Assembly: GCA_902520195.1 (NCBI GenBank)
Contig: CABYND010000010.1
Location: 19,631-83,630 of the forward strand
Reading direction: 5' to 3'
Source: Halieaceae bacterium
GTDB lineage: Bacteria; Pseudomonadota; Gammaproteobacteria; Pseudomonadales; Halieaceae
Length of the DNA stretch: 64,000 nt
Below the pieces are notes generated by a model. The model had not been told where the DNA came from. It did no database searches and saw nothing but the letters and a program-made list of their open reading frames with translations. The first letter of the stretch is position 1; every line of letters starts with the position of its first letter. Of this stretch, positions 13,271-26,400 are shown in pieces. Both the position numbers and the translations under genes were made by a program.

Positions 13271-13650
13271 ATCAGTGCCCCCCAAATCGCTGCGGCCGCC
13301 GCCGCCAGCAAGAATACGATGCGCGCACCCACTACACCGCCGCGCATCGTCTCACCAATACCCGCGTCCATAATGAGGTGCTTGATGCCAGCGAGCGCGT
13401 GGTAGGTCAGTACCGATGCGATCCCCCAACTGATGAGCTTGGCTAACGGCGAGGACAACACCGCCGTCACCGCATTAAAAGAAGCCTCAGAGGCCAGGCT
13501 TTGGTCGAGCGCCCACAGCATCAGGAAGCTGGAAAAGAACATCAACACCCCGGTCACGCGGTGCGTGATGGAGGCGTAAGCGGTCACCGGCAAGTCAATG
13601 GTGCCAAGGTCCAGATTGACAGGACGCGTGTCTCTTGAAGTTGGTCTCAC
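13264..13650 (-). CDS. sdhC: Succinate dehydrogenase cytochrome b556 subunit SdhC
   Basis: This membrane subunit of complex II binds heme b and ubiquinone. I chose the GTG at 13650, giving 128 residues (E. coli has 129). RPVNLDL at the N-terminus aligns directly, and the heme ligand in YHALAGIKH falls at H84, the same number as in E. coli. Three membrane segments follow. A GTG at 13737 would add 29 residues, but it lies inside the probable promoter at 13721-13749, so it could not be in the transcript. GAG seven bases upstream of 13650 is a modest ribosome-binding site. Confidence 0.93.
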   Translation of the reverse strand: MRPTSRDTRPVNLDLGTIDLPVTAYASITHRVTGVLMFFSSFLMLWALDQSLASEASFNAVTAVLSSPLAKLISWGIASVLTYHALAGIKHLIMDAGIGETMRGGVVGARIVFLLAAAAAAIWGALIW

Positions 13651-13720
13651 GTTAAATCTCAGAGTAGTTGCAGTTGCGACGGAGGGTACGGTCGGTGACC
13701 CAATATCATCCGGGGTCGGG

Positions 13721-13749
13721 AGTATAGGTGGGCTCACAATTGATTACAA
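13721..13749 (-). promoter_or_regulatory. Probable sigma-70 promoter of sdhCDAB-sucAB-lpd-sucCD
   Basis: On the minus strand TTGTAA (13744-13749) and TATACT (13721-13726) are separated by exactly 17 bases, matching the -35 at four and the -10 at five of six positions. Transcription would start near 13714 and leave a leader of about 64 bases before the GTG of sdhC. It faces away from gltA in the shared 221-bp divergent region. Confidence 0.6.
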
Positions 13750-13808
13750 TTTCAGCGCACCTGTCTCGCGATCCGGCTGACAAGCTGACCCATTGAGCCC
13801 GTTTCAAA

Positions 13809-13837
13809 TTGACATGTCAGGCGCTCAGCATTAGTTT
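13809..13837 (+). promoter_or_regulatory. Possible gltA promoter
   Basis: A perfect TTGACA (13809-13814) is followed after 17 bases by TAGTTT (13832-13837), a weak -10. It lies 34 bases before the gltA ATG. A strong -35 with a poor -10 would fit an activated promoter, but this is inference from sequence alone. Confidence 0.45.
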
Positions 13838-13871
13838 GGCACCCTCTCATTTTTAAGCGGTAGTCACCTTT

Positions 13872-15167
13872 ATGTCCGAGAAACACGCCACCCTAAACCT
13901 CACCCGCGAGGATGGAACTGAGCAGGCCATTGATCTGAGCGTGCACTCGGGCACTTTGGGCCCCGATGTTGTCGATGTCGGCAAGCTGACCGCCAACGGT
14001 TACTTCACCTTCGACCCCGGTTTTACCTCCACCGCAGCCTGCGAATCGAAAATCACCTTTATCGATGGCGAGAAAGGCGTGCTGCTCCACCGGGGGTATC
14101 CGATCGAGCAGCTGGCGGAACATTCGGACTACCTCGAAACCTGCTACCTATTGCTCAACGGCGAGTTGCCGACCGCTGAGCAGAAAGAAGAGTTCGTCGG
14201 CATCATGACCCGACACACCATGGTGCATGAGCAGATCCGAACCTTCTTCAACGGCTTCCGACGTGATGCGCACCCCATGGCCATCATGTGTGGCGTGGTC
14301 GGGGCGCTCTCGGCGTTCTATCACGACTCAACGGACATCTCCGACCCATGGCACCGTGAGGTAGCGGCATTCAGATTGATTGCCAAGATGCCCACTATTG
14401 CTGCCATGAGTTACAAGTTCTCCATCGGGCAACCCTTCATGTACCCTGATAACAGCCTCGATTACGCGGCTAACTTCCTGCACATGATGTTCGGCAATCC
14501 CTGTGAACCAACAAAGGTGTCGCCCACCATAGCCCGCGCCATGGATCGTATCTTCCTGCTCCATGCCGACCACGAGCAGAACGCCTCAACCTCTACCGTA
14601 CGCCTCGCGGGCTCCTCGCAAGCCAACCCCTTTGCCTGTATTGCAGCGGGGATCGCAGCACTCTGGGGTCCCTCTCACGGGGGCGCCAATGAAGCCGTAG
14701 TGAAAATGCTCGAAGAGATCGGCACGGTAGACAAAATCGACGAATACATTGCGAAGGCAAAAGACAAAGACGATCTGTTCCGCCTGATGGGATTCGGACA
14801 TCGGGTCTACAAGAACTTTGATCCCAGAGCCAAGGTCATGAAACAGGCAGCTGACGAGGTGTTGGCTGAGCTGGGCATCGAAGATGAGAACCTCGAAATC
14901 GCCAAACGACTCGAAGAAATCGCGCTCAAAGACGAGTATTTCATCGAGAAGAAGCTCTACCCCAACGTCGACTTTTACTCCGGCATTATTCTAAAAGCAT
15001 TGGGTATTCCGACATCGATGTTCACGGTGATCTTTGCCATTGGGAGAACCGTTGGCTGGATCGCACACTGGAACGAGATGATCGGCGGTGCTTATCGCAT
15101 CGGGCGACCGCGTCAGCTATACACCGGTGAGACCCAAAGAGACTTCATCCCATTGGATGAGCGGTAA
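13872..15167 (+). CDS. gltA: Citrate synthase (type II)
   Basis: Condenses oxaloacetate and acetyl-CoA to start the TCA cycle. At 431 residues it is of the larger, NADH-sensitive hexameric gammaproteobacterial type. Active-site stretches [26 protein letters not shown] and PNVDFYSGI supply the two catalytic histidines and the catalytic aspartate. It diverges from the sdh operon across a shared control region, as in E. coli and Pseudomonas. The next gene begins only 8 bases after its stop. Confidence 0.97.
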   Translation: MSEKHATLNLTREDGTEQAIDLSVHSGTLGPDVVDVGKLTANGYFTFDPGFTSTAACESKITFIDGEKGVLLHRGYPIEQLAEHSDYLETCYLLLNGELPTAEQKEEFVGIMTRHTMVHEQIRTFFNGFRRDAHPMAIMCGVVGALSAFYHDSTDISDPWHREVAAFRLIAKMPTIAAMSYKFSIGQPFMYPDNSLDYAANFLHMMFGNPCEPTKVSPTIARAMDRIFLLHADHEQNASTSTVRLAGSSQANPFACIAAGIAALWGPSHGGANEAVVKMLEEIGTVDKIDEYIAKAKDKDDLFRLMGFGHRVYKNFDPRAKVMKQAADEVLAELGIEDENLEIAKRLEEIALKDEYFIEKKLYPNVDFYSGIILKALGIPTSMFTVIFAIGRTVGWIAHWNEMIGGAYRIGRPRQLYTGETQRDFIPLDER

Positions 15168-15175
15168 GTTGACCC

Positions 15176-16300
15176 ATGACGGCCTCTGCGGTGATCACAG
15201 GCTCGGGACTGTTCACGCCGGCTGAGAGCATTAGCAATGAGGAACTGGTTGCCTCATTCAATGCCTGGGTCGATCTTTACAACGCTGACAACAGCGAGGC
15301 GATCGCAGCGGGTGATATAGAGGCTAAAACCCACTCCTCTGCCGACTTCATCGAAAAAGCCTCGGGCATCAAGTCTCGCTACGTCATCAATAAAGCCGGC
15401 ATCCTCGACCCCGAGCGGATGGTGCCCGAGATTCCGGAGAGGCATAACGATGCACAATCGGTGATGTGCGAAATCGCCTGTCGGGCAGCCGAGCAAGCCA
15501 TGGACGAAGCAGGCGTTGGCGCCTCGGATCTGGACGCCGTTATTGTGGCGGCCTCTAACATGCAGCGCGCCTATCCCGCCATGGCCATCGAGGTCCAGTC
15601 AGCCCTCGGCGCCAGCGGGTTCGCCTTTGATATGAATGTTGCCTGCTCCTCTGCTACGTTCGGCATTCAACAAGCCAGCGACGCCGTGAAATCCGGCAGC
15701 GCAGCGCGTGTACTGGTCGTCAATCCGGAGATCTGTACGGGCCATCTCAACTTCCGCGATCGCGACTCCCACTTTATTTTTGGGGACGTCGCCACGGCAG
15801 TAGTGGTCGAGAGTGATGCCACCGCGGCCAGCGGAGCTGGCTGGGATATTCTGGATACGCGCCTGCAGACGCTGTTCTCCAATAACATCCGAAATAACTT
15901 TGGCTTCCTCAACCGCGCCGACGAGCGCGGCATTGGTCAAACTGACAAGCTGTTCATCCAGGAAGGCCGAAAAGTGTTCAAAGAGGTCTGCCCTGCGGTC
16001 GCCGAACAAATTACGAGCCAGCTCGCCGACATGAATATTGCGGCCGACGACCTGAAAAGGATTTGGCTGCATCAGGCAAATCAAAACATGAACGACCTGA
16101 TCGCTCGAAAGGTTTTTGGTCGCGAACCGTCCGAGGAAGAGTCTCCGACAATCCTCGATGAGTACGCCAATACTTCCTCAGCGGGCTCGATTATCGCTTT
16201 CAACAAACACAGCGCGGATCTGACGAGTGGCGACCTCGCTATACTGTGCTCGTTCGGCGCGGGCTATAGTATCGGCTCTATTGTGCTCCGCCGCCGCTAG
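15176..16300 (+). CDS. Beta-ketoacyl-ACP synthase III-like protein
   Basis: Thiolase-fold condensing enzyme of the FabH (KAS III) family, 374 residues, longer than classical FabH (about 320). The catalytic triad is complete: C157 in [11 protein letters not shown]299 in WLHQANQNM and N332 in YANTSSAGS. The extra length includes an insertion at about residues 28-60. Longer FabH homologues of this sort in Pseudomonas condense medium-chain acyl-CoA from beta-oxidation with malonyl-ACP; that role here is inference. Its position 8 bases after gltA suggests co-transcription, linking an acetyl-CoA-consuming enzyme with an acyl-chain-building one. It ends 6 bases from the convergent hisC. Confidence 0.85.
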   Translation: MTASAVITGSGLFTPAESISNEELVASFNAWVDLYNADNSEAIAAGDIEAKTHSSADFIEKASGIKSRYVINKAGILDPERMVPEIPERHNDAQSVMCEIACRAAEQAMDEAGVGASDLDAVIVAASNMQRAYPAMAIEVQSALGASGFAFDMNVACSSATFGIQQASDAVKSGSAARVLVVNPEICTGHLNFRDRDSHFIFGDVATAVVVESDATAASGAGWDILDTRLQTLFSNNIRNNFGFLNRADERGIGQTDKLFIQEGRKVFKEVCPAVAEQITSQLADMNIAADDLKRIWLHQANQNMNDLIARKVFGREPSEEESPTILDEYANTSSAGSIIAFNKHSADLTSGDLAILCSFGAGYSIGSIVLRRR

Positions 16301-16306
16301 GCAGGT

Positions 16307-17374
16307 TCAACCGGTTTCGGCAGAGACAATCTCCCGCATCACCACCAGCAGTTGCTCAGCTTGCGCCATTGTCCCCACTGAGACGCGTAACCAGTTCTTA
16401 ATGCGCTGCTTATCCCAGCGCCTCACCAGAATATCTCGCGAACGCAAGGCGTCGAAGATATGTTTGCCGGGGAGCGTATTGTGTTGAATAAAAATAAAGT
16501 TCGCTTGCGAGGGGAGCACCTCAAAACCCATCGCCTCCAGGCCTGCGCTCATGACCTCACGGACATCGCGCACGCTCTGCGAAGCCGCTTCAAGCCACTG
16601 CATATCTTCGATCGCCGCTGTGGCCGCGGACTGGGCAACAGCGTCCAGAGGATAGGAATTAAAAGAATTTTTGACCCGGTTCAGACCCTCGATGAGCTCC
16701 GCTTGCGCAATCGCATAGCCCACGCGCAGGCCCGCCAGCCCATGACTCTTGGAGAGACTGCGGGTCACAACGAGGTTGTCATGGCCCGCAACCAGGGGCA
16801 CGGCAGTTTCTGCGCCAAAACCAAAGTAGGCCTCATCAACGACCACCAGCCGATCGCGGTTTGATTCAACCAGCGCCACAATCTCATCCCGCGGCAGCGC
16901 ACGCCCCGTCGGCGCATTGGGGTTAGCCAGCACGACCGCAGCGTCATCGTTTTTTAGCGCCTCGAGGTCTACCGAGAAATCGTCCAGCACCGGCACCTCC
17001 GTGAGGTCGACGTCATAGAGTGCCGCCCAGACAGGATAAAAGCCATAGGTCGTGTCCAGCGTCTGAACCCGCTGCCCTTTCAGAAAGGCAAACCAAAGAT
17101 GCGCCAGCACCTCGTCAGAACCGTTACCCACATAGACCTGCGCGGGTGACACCGACTCGGCGGCTGCAATCGCGCTCCGCAATCTCTCAGCAGTGGGGTC
17201 GGGATAGCGCCTCAGCTGGTCACCGGTGATGTCGCGCACAGCCGTGAGCACTGCATCCGCCGGCGGCAAGGCGTGCTCATTGGTATTGAGTTTGATTAGC
17301 GTATCAGAGGCAGGCTGCTCCCCTGGCACGTATGGCTCAAGACCAGCTATTTTCTCTACCCAGAACCGACTCAT
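16307..17374 (-). CDS. hisC: Histidinol-phosphate aminotransferase
   Basis: PLP-dependent fold-type I aminotransferase, 355 residues. It converts imidazole acetol phosphate to histidinol phosphate in histidine synthesis. NPNAPTG (residues 151-157), VVDEAYFGF (178-186) and TRSLSKSHGLAGLRVGYA with the PLP lysine K209 are all present. It is separate from any other his gene and sits downstream of phoBR on the same strand. HisC paralogues can also act on aromatic amino acids, which the sequence does not exclude. Confidence 0.87.
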   Translation of the reverse strand: MSRFWVEKIAGLEPYVPGEQPASDTLIKLNTNEHALPPADAVLTAVRDITGDQLRRYPDPTAERLRSAIAAAESVSPAQVYVGNGSDEVLAHLWFAFLKGQRVQTLDTTYGFYPVWAALYDVDLTEVPVLDDFSVDLEALKNDDAAVVLANPNAPTGRALPRDEIVALVESNRDRLVVVDEAYFGFGAETAVPLVAGHDNLVVTRSLSKSHGLAGLRVGYAIAQAELIEGLNRVKNSFNSYPLDAVAQSAATAAIEDMQWLEAASQSVRDVREVMSAGLEAMGFEVLPSQANFIFIQHNTLPGKHIFDALRSRDILVRRWDKQRIKNWLRVSVGTMAQAEQLLVVMREIVSAETG

Positions 17375-17447
17375 CGCTGTGCTCCAACGTCAGGCGCTCG
17401 CAATGCTAACTGTTACCCCGCCCAAAGTCAGGTTGATGCCGCGGCCG

Positions 17448-18776
17448 TCACTGGCTAGCGTCGGTTCTTCCGCACTCTGTTGAGCAGACGTCACAGGCTA
17501 CGGCTCGGTCGTTGGGGAAGACCAGCCTGAACGTACTGCCTTTCTCTAATTCGCTGTCAATAAACAACTTAGCGTCATGCGAGACCGCTACGTGCTTGAC
17601 GATTGCCAGTCCCAAACCGGTCCCCCCCGTTGCCTGACTGCGACTTTTATCGACGCGATAAAAACGCTCGGTGAGGCGCGGAATGTGCTTGGCATCAATA
17701 CCGGGGCCCTGGTCTGCTACGAGCAGTTCTGGGCCCACCACCGTATCTGACCATCTCACCGACACAGGCGCCTCACTGTACTTCAGTGCATTCACAATCA
17801 GGTTGCTAATGGCACTGCGTAACTCCGCCGCATTACCCAGCACACAAAGTTTTGACGAGGTCACCACTTCAATTTGTCGGTCAGGCCACGCAGCCATCAG
17901 CTCGTCGCAAACATGGCTAAGTAGGTCGACCAGGTCAAGCTGGTCATCTTTACGCTCCCCCTCCACGCTCTCTATTCTGGACAGCCACAGCAGATCCGAT
18001 ATCAAGCTCTCCATACGGGCCGTCTGGACATCCATCGAGCCCAGCGACTTCACAAGCCGCTCGTCCGACTCGGGCATCAGGGATTGGAGTGTTTCAATGT
18101 AACCTTTGATCACCGTCAAGGGAGTGCGCAGTTCGTGAGACACGTTGCCGACGAAGTCACGCCGCATACGCTCCAGCTTGTCCTGCTCAGTGACATCCTT
18201 GATGAATACAAGGCGGTCGTTGGCGCCAAAACGGGAGAACTCGAGCTGCAAGCAATACTCCGGGTCCGGGCCCGGCTTAATACGCAATGGCTTTTGAAAA
18301 TTCTCCTTACGCATGTAGCGCTTTAGCGATTTGCCGGGCGCGACATCAGAGAACGGCTTGCCTTCCTCTTCTTCTAGCGTGATATCGAGCAAATATTCGG
18401 CCGCGTCATTGCACCACACCAGCCGCCCGTCTGAATTGATAATCAGCGCTGCGTCCCGCATGGACGCCAAAGAGTCTGTGAGATAGGACTGAGAGCGTGC
18501 GGGCGTCTTGGCTGCCACCGTGTCACGACTGCGCAGCGCATAGACATCACGAAGCACACCCCCAAGGCCCGAGTTTGAAATGGGGGGCACCTGCTCAGGA
18601 TCGGCGAACCAGCGGTACACCCTAGTGAGTTGCCATCCCCAGCAAATCGCCAGAACCAGCACCAGAGCCACCAAAGCCAACTTCCAGTCCTGGGTCGATA
18701 ACCACAAGGCACCAGCGGCAAACAGTGCCGCCAATAGACGACGCGATTCGAGGACAAAAAAACCGGGTGTGGTCAC
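17448..18776 (-). CDS. phoR: Phosphate regulon sensor histidine kinase PhoR
   Basis: Membrane-bound sensor kinase of 442 residues. The N-terminus has two hydrophobic segments (about 13-30 and 32-50). A PAS domain follows at about residues 100-195. The HisKA dimerisation domain has H214 in NVSHELRTPLTVIKGY, and the C-terminal ATPase domain carries ADQGPGID and GGTGLGLAIVKH. This layout and the partner PhoB identify PhoR. The start overlaps the phoB stop by four bases. Confidence 0.93.
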   Translation of the reverse strand: MTTPGFFVLESRRLLAALFAAGALWLSTQDWKLALVALVLVLAICWGWQLTRVYRWFADPEQVPPISNSGLGGVLRDVYALRSRDTVAAKTPARSQSYLTDSLASMRDAALIINSDGRLVWCNDAAEYLLDITLEEEEGKPFSDVAPGKSLKRYMRKENFQKPLRIKPGPDPEYCLQLEFSRFGANDRLVFIKDVTEQDKLERMRRDFVGNVSHELRTPLTVIKGYIETLQSLMPESDERLVKSLGSMDVQTARMESLISDLLWLSRIESVEGERKDDQLDLVDLLSHVCDELMAAWPDRQIEVVTSSKLCVLGNAAELRSAISNLIVNALKYSEAPVSVRWSDTVVGPELLVADQGPGIDAKHIPRLTERFYRVDKSRSQATGGTGLGLAIVKHVAVSHDAKLFIDSELEKGSTFRLVFPNDRAVACDVCSTECGRTDASQ

Positions 18777-19483
18777 GCCACCGCCAGATCGCGGGGTGAG
18801 AAACGATAACCCGTGCCCCTCACCGTCTGGATCAAATCTGCATAGATGGGATCACCCGCCTGTAGCGCTTTTCGGAGGCGACGAATGTGCACGTCGACCG
18901 TCCGCTCTTCCACATAAACATTGGCGCCCCAGACTCTATCAAGCAATTGTGCGCGGGAATAAGCCCGCTCTGGATGCGCCATAAAAAAATGTAGCAACTT
19001 GAATTCTGTCGGCCCCATCTCGAGCGCTTTTTGACTGAGCATCACGCGGCGACTGTCAATTTCGAGCACGAGCTCGCCAACGCGCATTTCGCTACCACCC
19101 TCCTCGCTGGACGAGCGTCGGAGTATTGCCTTCATCCTCGCAATAAGCTCCTTAGGTGCAAACGGCTTGGTGATGTAATCATCAGCGCCGACTTCCAGAC
19201 CCTGCACCACATTATCTTCATGGGTCTTGGCGGTCAGCATGACCACGGGCAGCGCCTGAGTCGCCTCTTCCTTTTTCAGGCGCCGAAGGAGTTCGATACC
19301 GCTGCCGCCAGGCAGCATCCAGTCCAGCAGCACCATATCGGGCGATTCGTCGACGATCAGCCGATACGCTTCGTGAATGTCGGCCGCCTCGAGACACTCA
19401 AAATCGGAAATTTCCAGCGCCAGCCTGAGCATCTCACGGATACTGGCCTCGTCATCGACCACCAGCACTTTTTTTGCTGACAT
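18773..19483 (-). CDS. phoB: Phosphate regulon response regulator PhoB
   Basis: OmpR-family two-domain regulator of 236 residues. The receiver domain has the acidic pair D10/D11, phospho-acceptor D54 in LLDWMLPGGSG and a lysine in MLTAKTHED. The C-terminal winged-helix DNA-binding domain ends RGTGYRFSPRD. It activates phosphate-starvation genes. A three-unit Pho box directly upstream indicates autoregulation. The ATG follows CGGAGG closely. Confidence 0.95.
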   Translation of the reverse strand: MSAKKVLVVDDEASIREMLRLALEISDFECLEAADIHEAYRLIVDESPDMVLLDWMLPGGSGIELLRRLKKEEATQALPVVMLTAKTHEDNVVQGLEVGADDYITKPFAPKELIARMKAILRRSSSEEGGSEMRVGELVLEIDSRRVMLSQKALEMGPTEFKLLHFFMAHPERAYSRAQLLDRVWGANVYVEERTVDVHIRRLRKALQAGDPIYADLIQTVRGTGYRFSPRDLAVA

Positions 19484-19524
19484 ATCGCCTCCGAATTGGG
19501 CTTTAGCCTAAGGCCCTCTATTAC

Positions 19525-19553
19525 ATGTCAGTAATGTGACATTCCCGTGACAG
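19525..19553 (-). promoter_or_regulatory. Pho box with three tandem half-sites upstream of phoB
   Basis: On the minus strand the 7-mers CTGTCAC (19547-19553), ATGTCAC (19536-19542) and CTGACAT (19525-19531) are each separated by exactly four bases, giving the 11-base period of PhoB binding sites. The first two form a near-consensus Pho box; the third differs from consensus at one position. The last unit ends 41 bases before the phoB start codon. TAATAG at 19518-19523 is a possible weak -10. Confidence 0.85.
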
Positions 19554-19573
19554 CGGCCTTTGTACGCGACCAC

Positions 19574-22212
<2,639 letters not shown>

Positions 22213-23421
22213 TCAGTTCCGACGAACGAGCAGGCGTCTTTCGAGTTCCCGGATCTGCTGACGCATGTGCTCGAGACTCTGCCGGGTAATCACGCTCCGA
22301 GTCTCATCCTGAATGTCGCCTCCGAGACTTTTCGCCACGACCTTGACCGTCTCGTACATATAGTCGAAGGCCTTCATCATGTCAGCGGGGCCCGGCAGCG
22401 TTACAAAGAACATCAAACCCCGGGTCTGCAGTGGCTCCATATTGTCGATATCGAACACGCCGGGTTTCATCATATTGGCGACGCTGAACTCGATCGGGCC
22501 ACGTCCTGACGCACGCTCGTGGCGATGGAAAAAGTCCATATCACCAAAGCGCAGATCGCAGGCCAGCAGGGTCTCCAGAATGTCGGTTCCCGAAAAACTG
22601 TCCTCCGCCTGCGCCACCACATAGAGTATGAAGACGTGAGTATTCGCGCCTCGAGGCAGCCGCCCATGCTCGGGGGCATCTGGCTTTAACGGTTCTTCGG
22701 GCTCAAGGGTATCGAGCCAATCGACGGTGCCCGATGCGTCGGCGTCGTCAGTGGGCGCGCTCGTGGCCGTCTCGGGTTCGGCTATCTCGGGCGCCGGCTT
22801 GACGGTTCTTCGTCGCGAGGCCGTCTCGTTCTCCGCTTCCGCGGGAGATTGGGCAGTGGCCTCACGGGTCACTGTCCGCAACACGGATACCGTCCCCTCT
22901 AGGCCTCCTGCGTCTGCTTCCGGGGCAGTTGGGTCAGCGGTAGTCTCGGCCGTCACGGCGTTAGTCTCGGGCTCTACGGCCTTAGGCTCGCTCGGCGCTG
23001 AATCGACGCTGACAGGGGCCGTTTGAGCGGGTAGGTCTTTTCCAGGCCCAGTGTTCTCAGTTTCGGCAAGCTGGGCTGCGACCGCCACATCTATAGGATC
23101 CGGCATCGGATCCGGCGCGGGCGCTTCTCGCGCGGGTGAAGTCGCCCGATTGCTTTCAGCTGCCGATACAGGCGTCGTTGCCTGCGGGTCAATCTGCAGG
23201 TCGTCTCGCTGCACTATCCGCGCACCTCCATTAGGCAGCTCTGTCAGCAAGTTGAAAGCGTCGTCGTCGTCAGATAGCGGCGAGGCACGCTCAATGCGGG
23301 CATTCAACTTGATTTCCGCCCGTCGCTCTCGCCAGTACCGACGGACCGCGTCGATCAACACCGCGGCGATCATCATCCCCCCGATGAGGATCATCCAGTC
23401 TCTTATCGACAACTGCTCCAT
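22213..23421 (-). CDS. zipA: Cell division protein ZipA
   Basis: Inner-membrane division protein that tethers FtsZ. It has a single N-terminal transmembrane helix (WMILIGGMMIAAVLIDAV) and a basic stretch after it. A long Ala/Pro/Glu/Thr-rich linker spans about residues 60-255. The C-terminal ZipA domain from about 262 contains HVFILYVVAQ, GTDILETLLACDLRFGDMDF and FFVTLPGP. At 402 residues it is somewhat longer than E. coli ZipA, mainly in the disordered linker. Its place between smc and ligA confirms the identification. Confidence 0.93.
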   Translation of the reverse strand: MEQLSIRDWMILIGGMMIAAVLIDAVRRYWRERRAEIKLNARIERASPLSDDDDAFNLLTELPNGGARIVQRDDLQIDPQATTPVSAAESNRATSPAREAPAPDPMPDPIDVAVAAQLAETENTGPGKDLPAQTAPVSVDSAPSEPKAVEPETNAVTAETTADPTAPEADAGGLEGTVSVLRTVTREATAQSPAEAENETASRRRTVKPAPEIAEPETATSAPTDDADASGTVDWLDTLEPEEPLKPDAPEHGRLPRGANTHVFILYVVAQAEDSFSGTDILETLLACDLRFGDMDFFHRHERASGRGPIEFSVANMMKPGVFDIDNMEPLQTRGLMFFVTLPGPADMMKAFDYMYETVKVVAKSLGGDIQDETRSVITRQSLEHMRQQIRELERRLLVRRN

Positions 23422-23431
23422 AGGGTAATAC

Positions 23432-26400
23432 CTAGCTGGCGGCCAACTGCGAGGCCTCTTCGACGTCTACGGTTACCAGACGAGACACGCCCGGCTCCTG
23501 CATGGTGACTCCCATCAGCTGGTCAGCGGCCTCCATGGTGATCTTGTTGTGCGTGATGAAGACGAACTGCACCTTCTCTGACATCTCCCTGACCATCCTG
23601 GCGTAGCGGCCCACGTTGGCGTCATCGAGCGGCGCGTCGACCTCGTCCAGCATACAGAACGGCGCCGGATTGAGCTGGAAGATGGAAAACACCAGCGCAA
23701 TCGCCGTCATGGCTTTCTCGCCACCCGACAGCAAGTGAATCGTGGAATTTTTCTTGCCGGGCGGTCTGGCAAAAATCGCGACCCCGGTGTCTAGCAAGTC
23801 GTCCCCCGTCATCTCGAGACAGGCTGTACCGCCCCCGAACACGCGCGGGAACAGCTCGGCAAAACCGGTGTTGATTTGGTCAAAGGTGTCCTTAAAGCGC
23901 TGTCGGGTCTCCATATCGATTTTCCTAATCGCCGACTGCAGCGTCTCTAACGCAGCCTCAAGGTCATCATTCTGTGCGTCGAGATACTGCTTTCGCTCAG
24001 ACGCCTTAGCATGCTCATCTATAGCAGCGAGGTTAATGGGCCCGAGGCGATTAATGCGGGCTGCGGCCCGGTCTACCTTTTCCTGCCATTCCGCCTCACT
24101 GGCTTCTTCAGGCAGTGCCGAGGCAATCTCCTGCGGGACGGCGTCACGCTTGGTAATTTCCTCAGCCAGGGTTTCCAGGCGAACCGAGGTTTCGGTTTCT
24201 TGCAGACGCAGGCGCTCAATATCGCCCTGGATGCCCTGCGCCGCCTGTTCCTGCTTCATTCGTGACGCCTCGAGATCCTGGAGCGAATTGTTCATCTCGC
24301 CCACCCGCGTGCGCTGACTGTTCAGCTCGCCCTCTGCGGCCACTCGCTGCTCCAATAACTCAGCCAGTCGCGCCTTGTTCTCCGCGTCCGGGTCATCGCT
24401 CTGAGGCAGGGTGCCCGTGAGTTCAGTCTCCCGGAATTCCAGCTCGCGGAGCTGCGATTCCATCCGCCCGATCCCTTCTTTAAGCGTCGTCACCTGGGAA
24501 TCGAGATTCTGACTTTGTAATTCTCCTCGCATCAGGGCATCCGAGGCTTCGCGTGACACCTCTCGTTGCTGTGTCAGTTGCTCAGTGAGCGTGGTTCGCT
24601 CGGCCTGCAGGCGTTCGCGCTCGCAGCGGTCCAGTTCCATTCGGTCCAGCGACTCCGACAACTGCTTGCGCGCGTCAGCCAAATTCGACTGCTCTTGCTC
24701 ATACTGACGCTGCGTCTCCTCCATTTCCGACTTCAGCCGGCTACGGCGTTGCGCTATCTGCTCCACCTTGGTGGCAGCAGCACGCTGCTCTGCCACAAGC
24801 TCCGCCCGCTCGTTGACTGCCTGCTGCTGCGCCTGTTGCGTCTGGGTAACCTGCTTTTCCAGCTCGACCCGCGCCTTAAGTAAATCACTGATATGCTTTT
24901 CGAGCTGGCCAGCTTCAGATCGTTTGCCCTCAAAATCAGACTGCAAGGCCTCGAGCTGGCTTTGTCGCGCAATCATGCCCGCCGCCGTGTCCGACTCCGA
25001 GCGGCGCCGGTGCCACCCTGTGCCCAGCCAATGCCCATCGGGCGTCACCACCGACTGCCCGGGGGATAGATCCCGGCAGAGCCGCTGTGCCTCACCAAGG
25101 TCGTCAGCCACCAACACCGCTTGCAGCCAACTCCTTACCCGCGCTGGACCTCTTACATGGGCCGCCAGTGTTCCTGCGAGGTCCCCTGCCAACTCCAGCT
25201 TGTTGTCCACAACAAAGGCGCCCGATGGCAGCGCGGCAATGCCGGACAAGCCTCTCACATCCACTTCTGCAAGTAACTGCGCCGATAGCGCCTCCCCCAA
25301 GACTTGCTCGGTCGCCGTTTCCCAGCCCGCATCGACCTCGAGGGAGGCATAAACCGTGCCATCAGACTGCAGCGATTCGGTTTCTATCCAGTCGCCTAGT
25401 GCGGCTCGCTCCCGGTCATCGGAGGCCGCCTCCTGCAACGCGGTCAGCGATGCAATGTGTCCCCGCGTCTCCTGAAGCGCAGCCCTGATGTCGTCCTGCT
25501 GCTGCCGAGATTGTTCTATCTGCGACTGGGAATCCGTGAGCTGGCCTCTAAGCTCCGCCATTTCAGCTTCGCGGCTTTCGATCTCACGATCCGCCTGCTC
25601 AATCTTGGCAGACAGCGGCGATACCGCCTCGTCTGCCGGCTCGGCAGACAGCGTTTCCCACTCTGCCTGGTGTTGCTGCGACCGCTCCTGAAGCTTGGTC
25701 AGCACCTGCTCCAGATAAGCAATCCGGCTTTGCTGAACCTCTGCCGCCTGACTGGGTTCACGCGCTCGTTCGTTAAAGCCATCCCAATTTTGCGACCACT
25801 GTTGCATCGCGGTGTCCGCTGCGGATAGCGCCTCTAAGGCAAGCCGCGCCTGCGCTCTGAATTCTGTCAACGCAGGCTCGGAACGCTCCAGCTCGACCTC
25901 CCAGTCACGAAGCCGCTGCCGATCACTGTCGAGGAGTTGCCGGGTCTGCTCGAGGCTGCTCCGGGTTTGCTCGAGATCGCGCTGTAGCTCTCCCCGGCGT
26001 TCCTTGGCAAAACGAAGCGCCTGCTCAACCCGGGTCACTTCGCCACCAATCGCGTAGTACTGTTCCTGGGCCGCATTCAGCGCATCAGCGGCCTCGCTTT
26101 GCTGTGATCTCGTGGCCTCTATCTTGCTGAGGGTGTGCGTGACCTCAGCCTTGGCTGCCTCTCGCTTCACGTCGAGCGCGCCGATTTCACCAGCCACTTC
26201 GCCCCGCGAAGTACTTAAATTGCGCCATTGAATCGCAAACAGTTCGCTCTGCACCAACCGCTCTTCGGCTTTCAGCTCGGCATATTTTTCGGCCGCCCTG
26301 GCCTGTCGATCCAGATGCGACAGATTGCGCTGCAGCTCGTCACGCAAATCGGTCAAACGCTCCAGATTTTCCGTAGTGCGGCGCATGCGACTCTCGGTTT

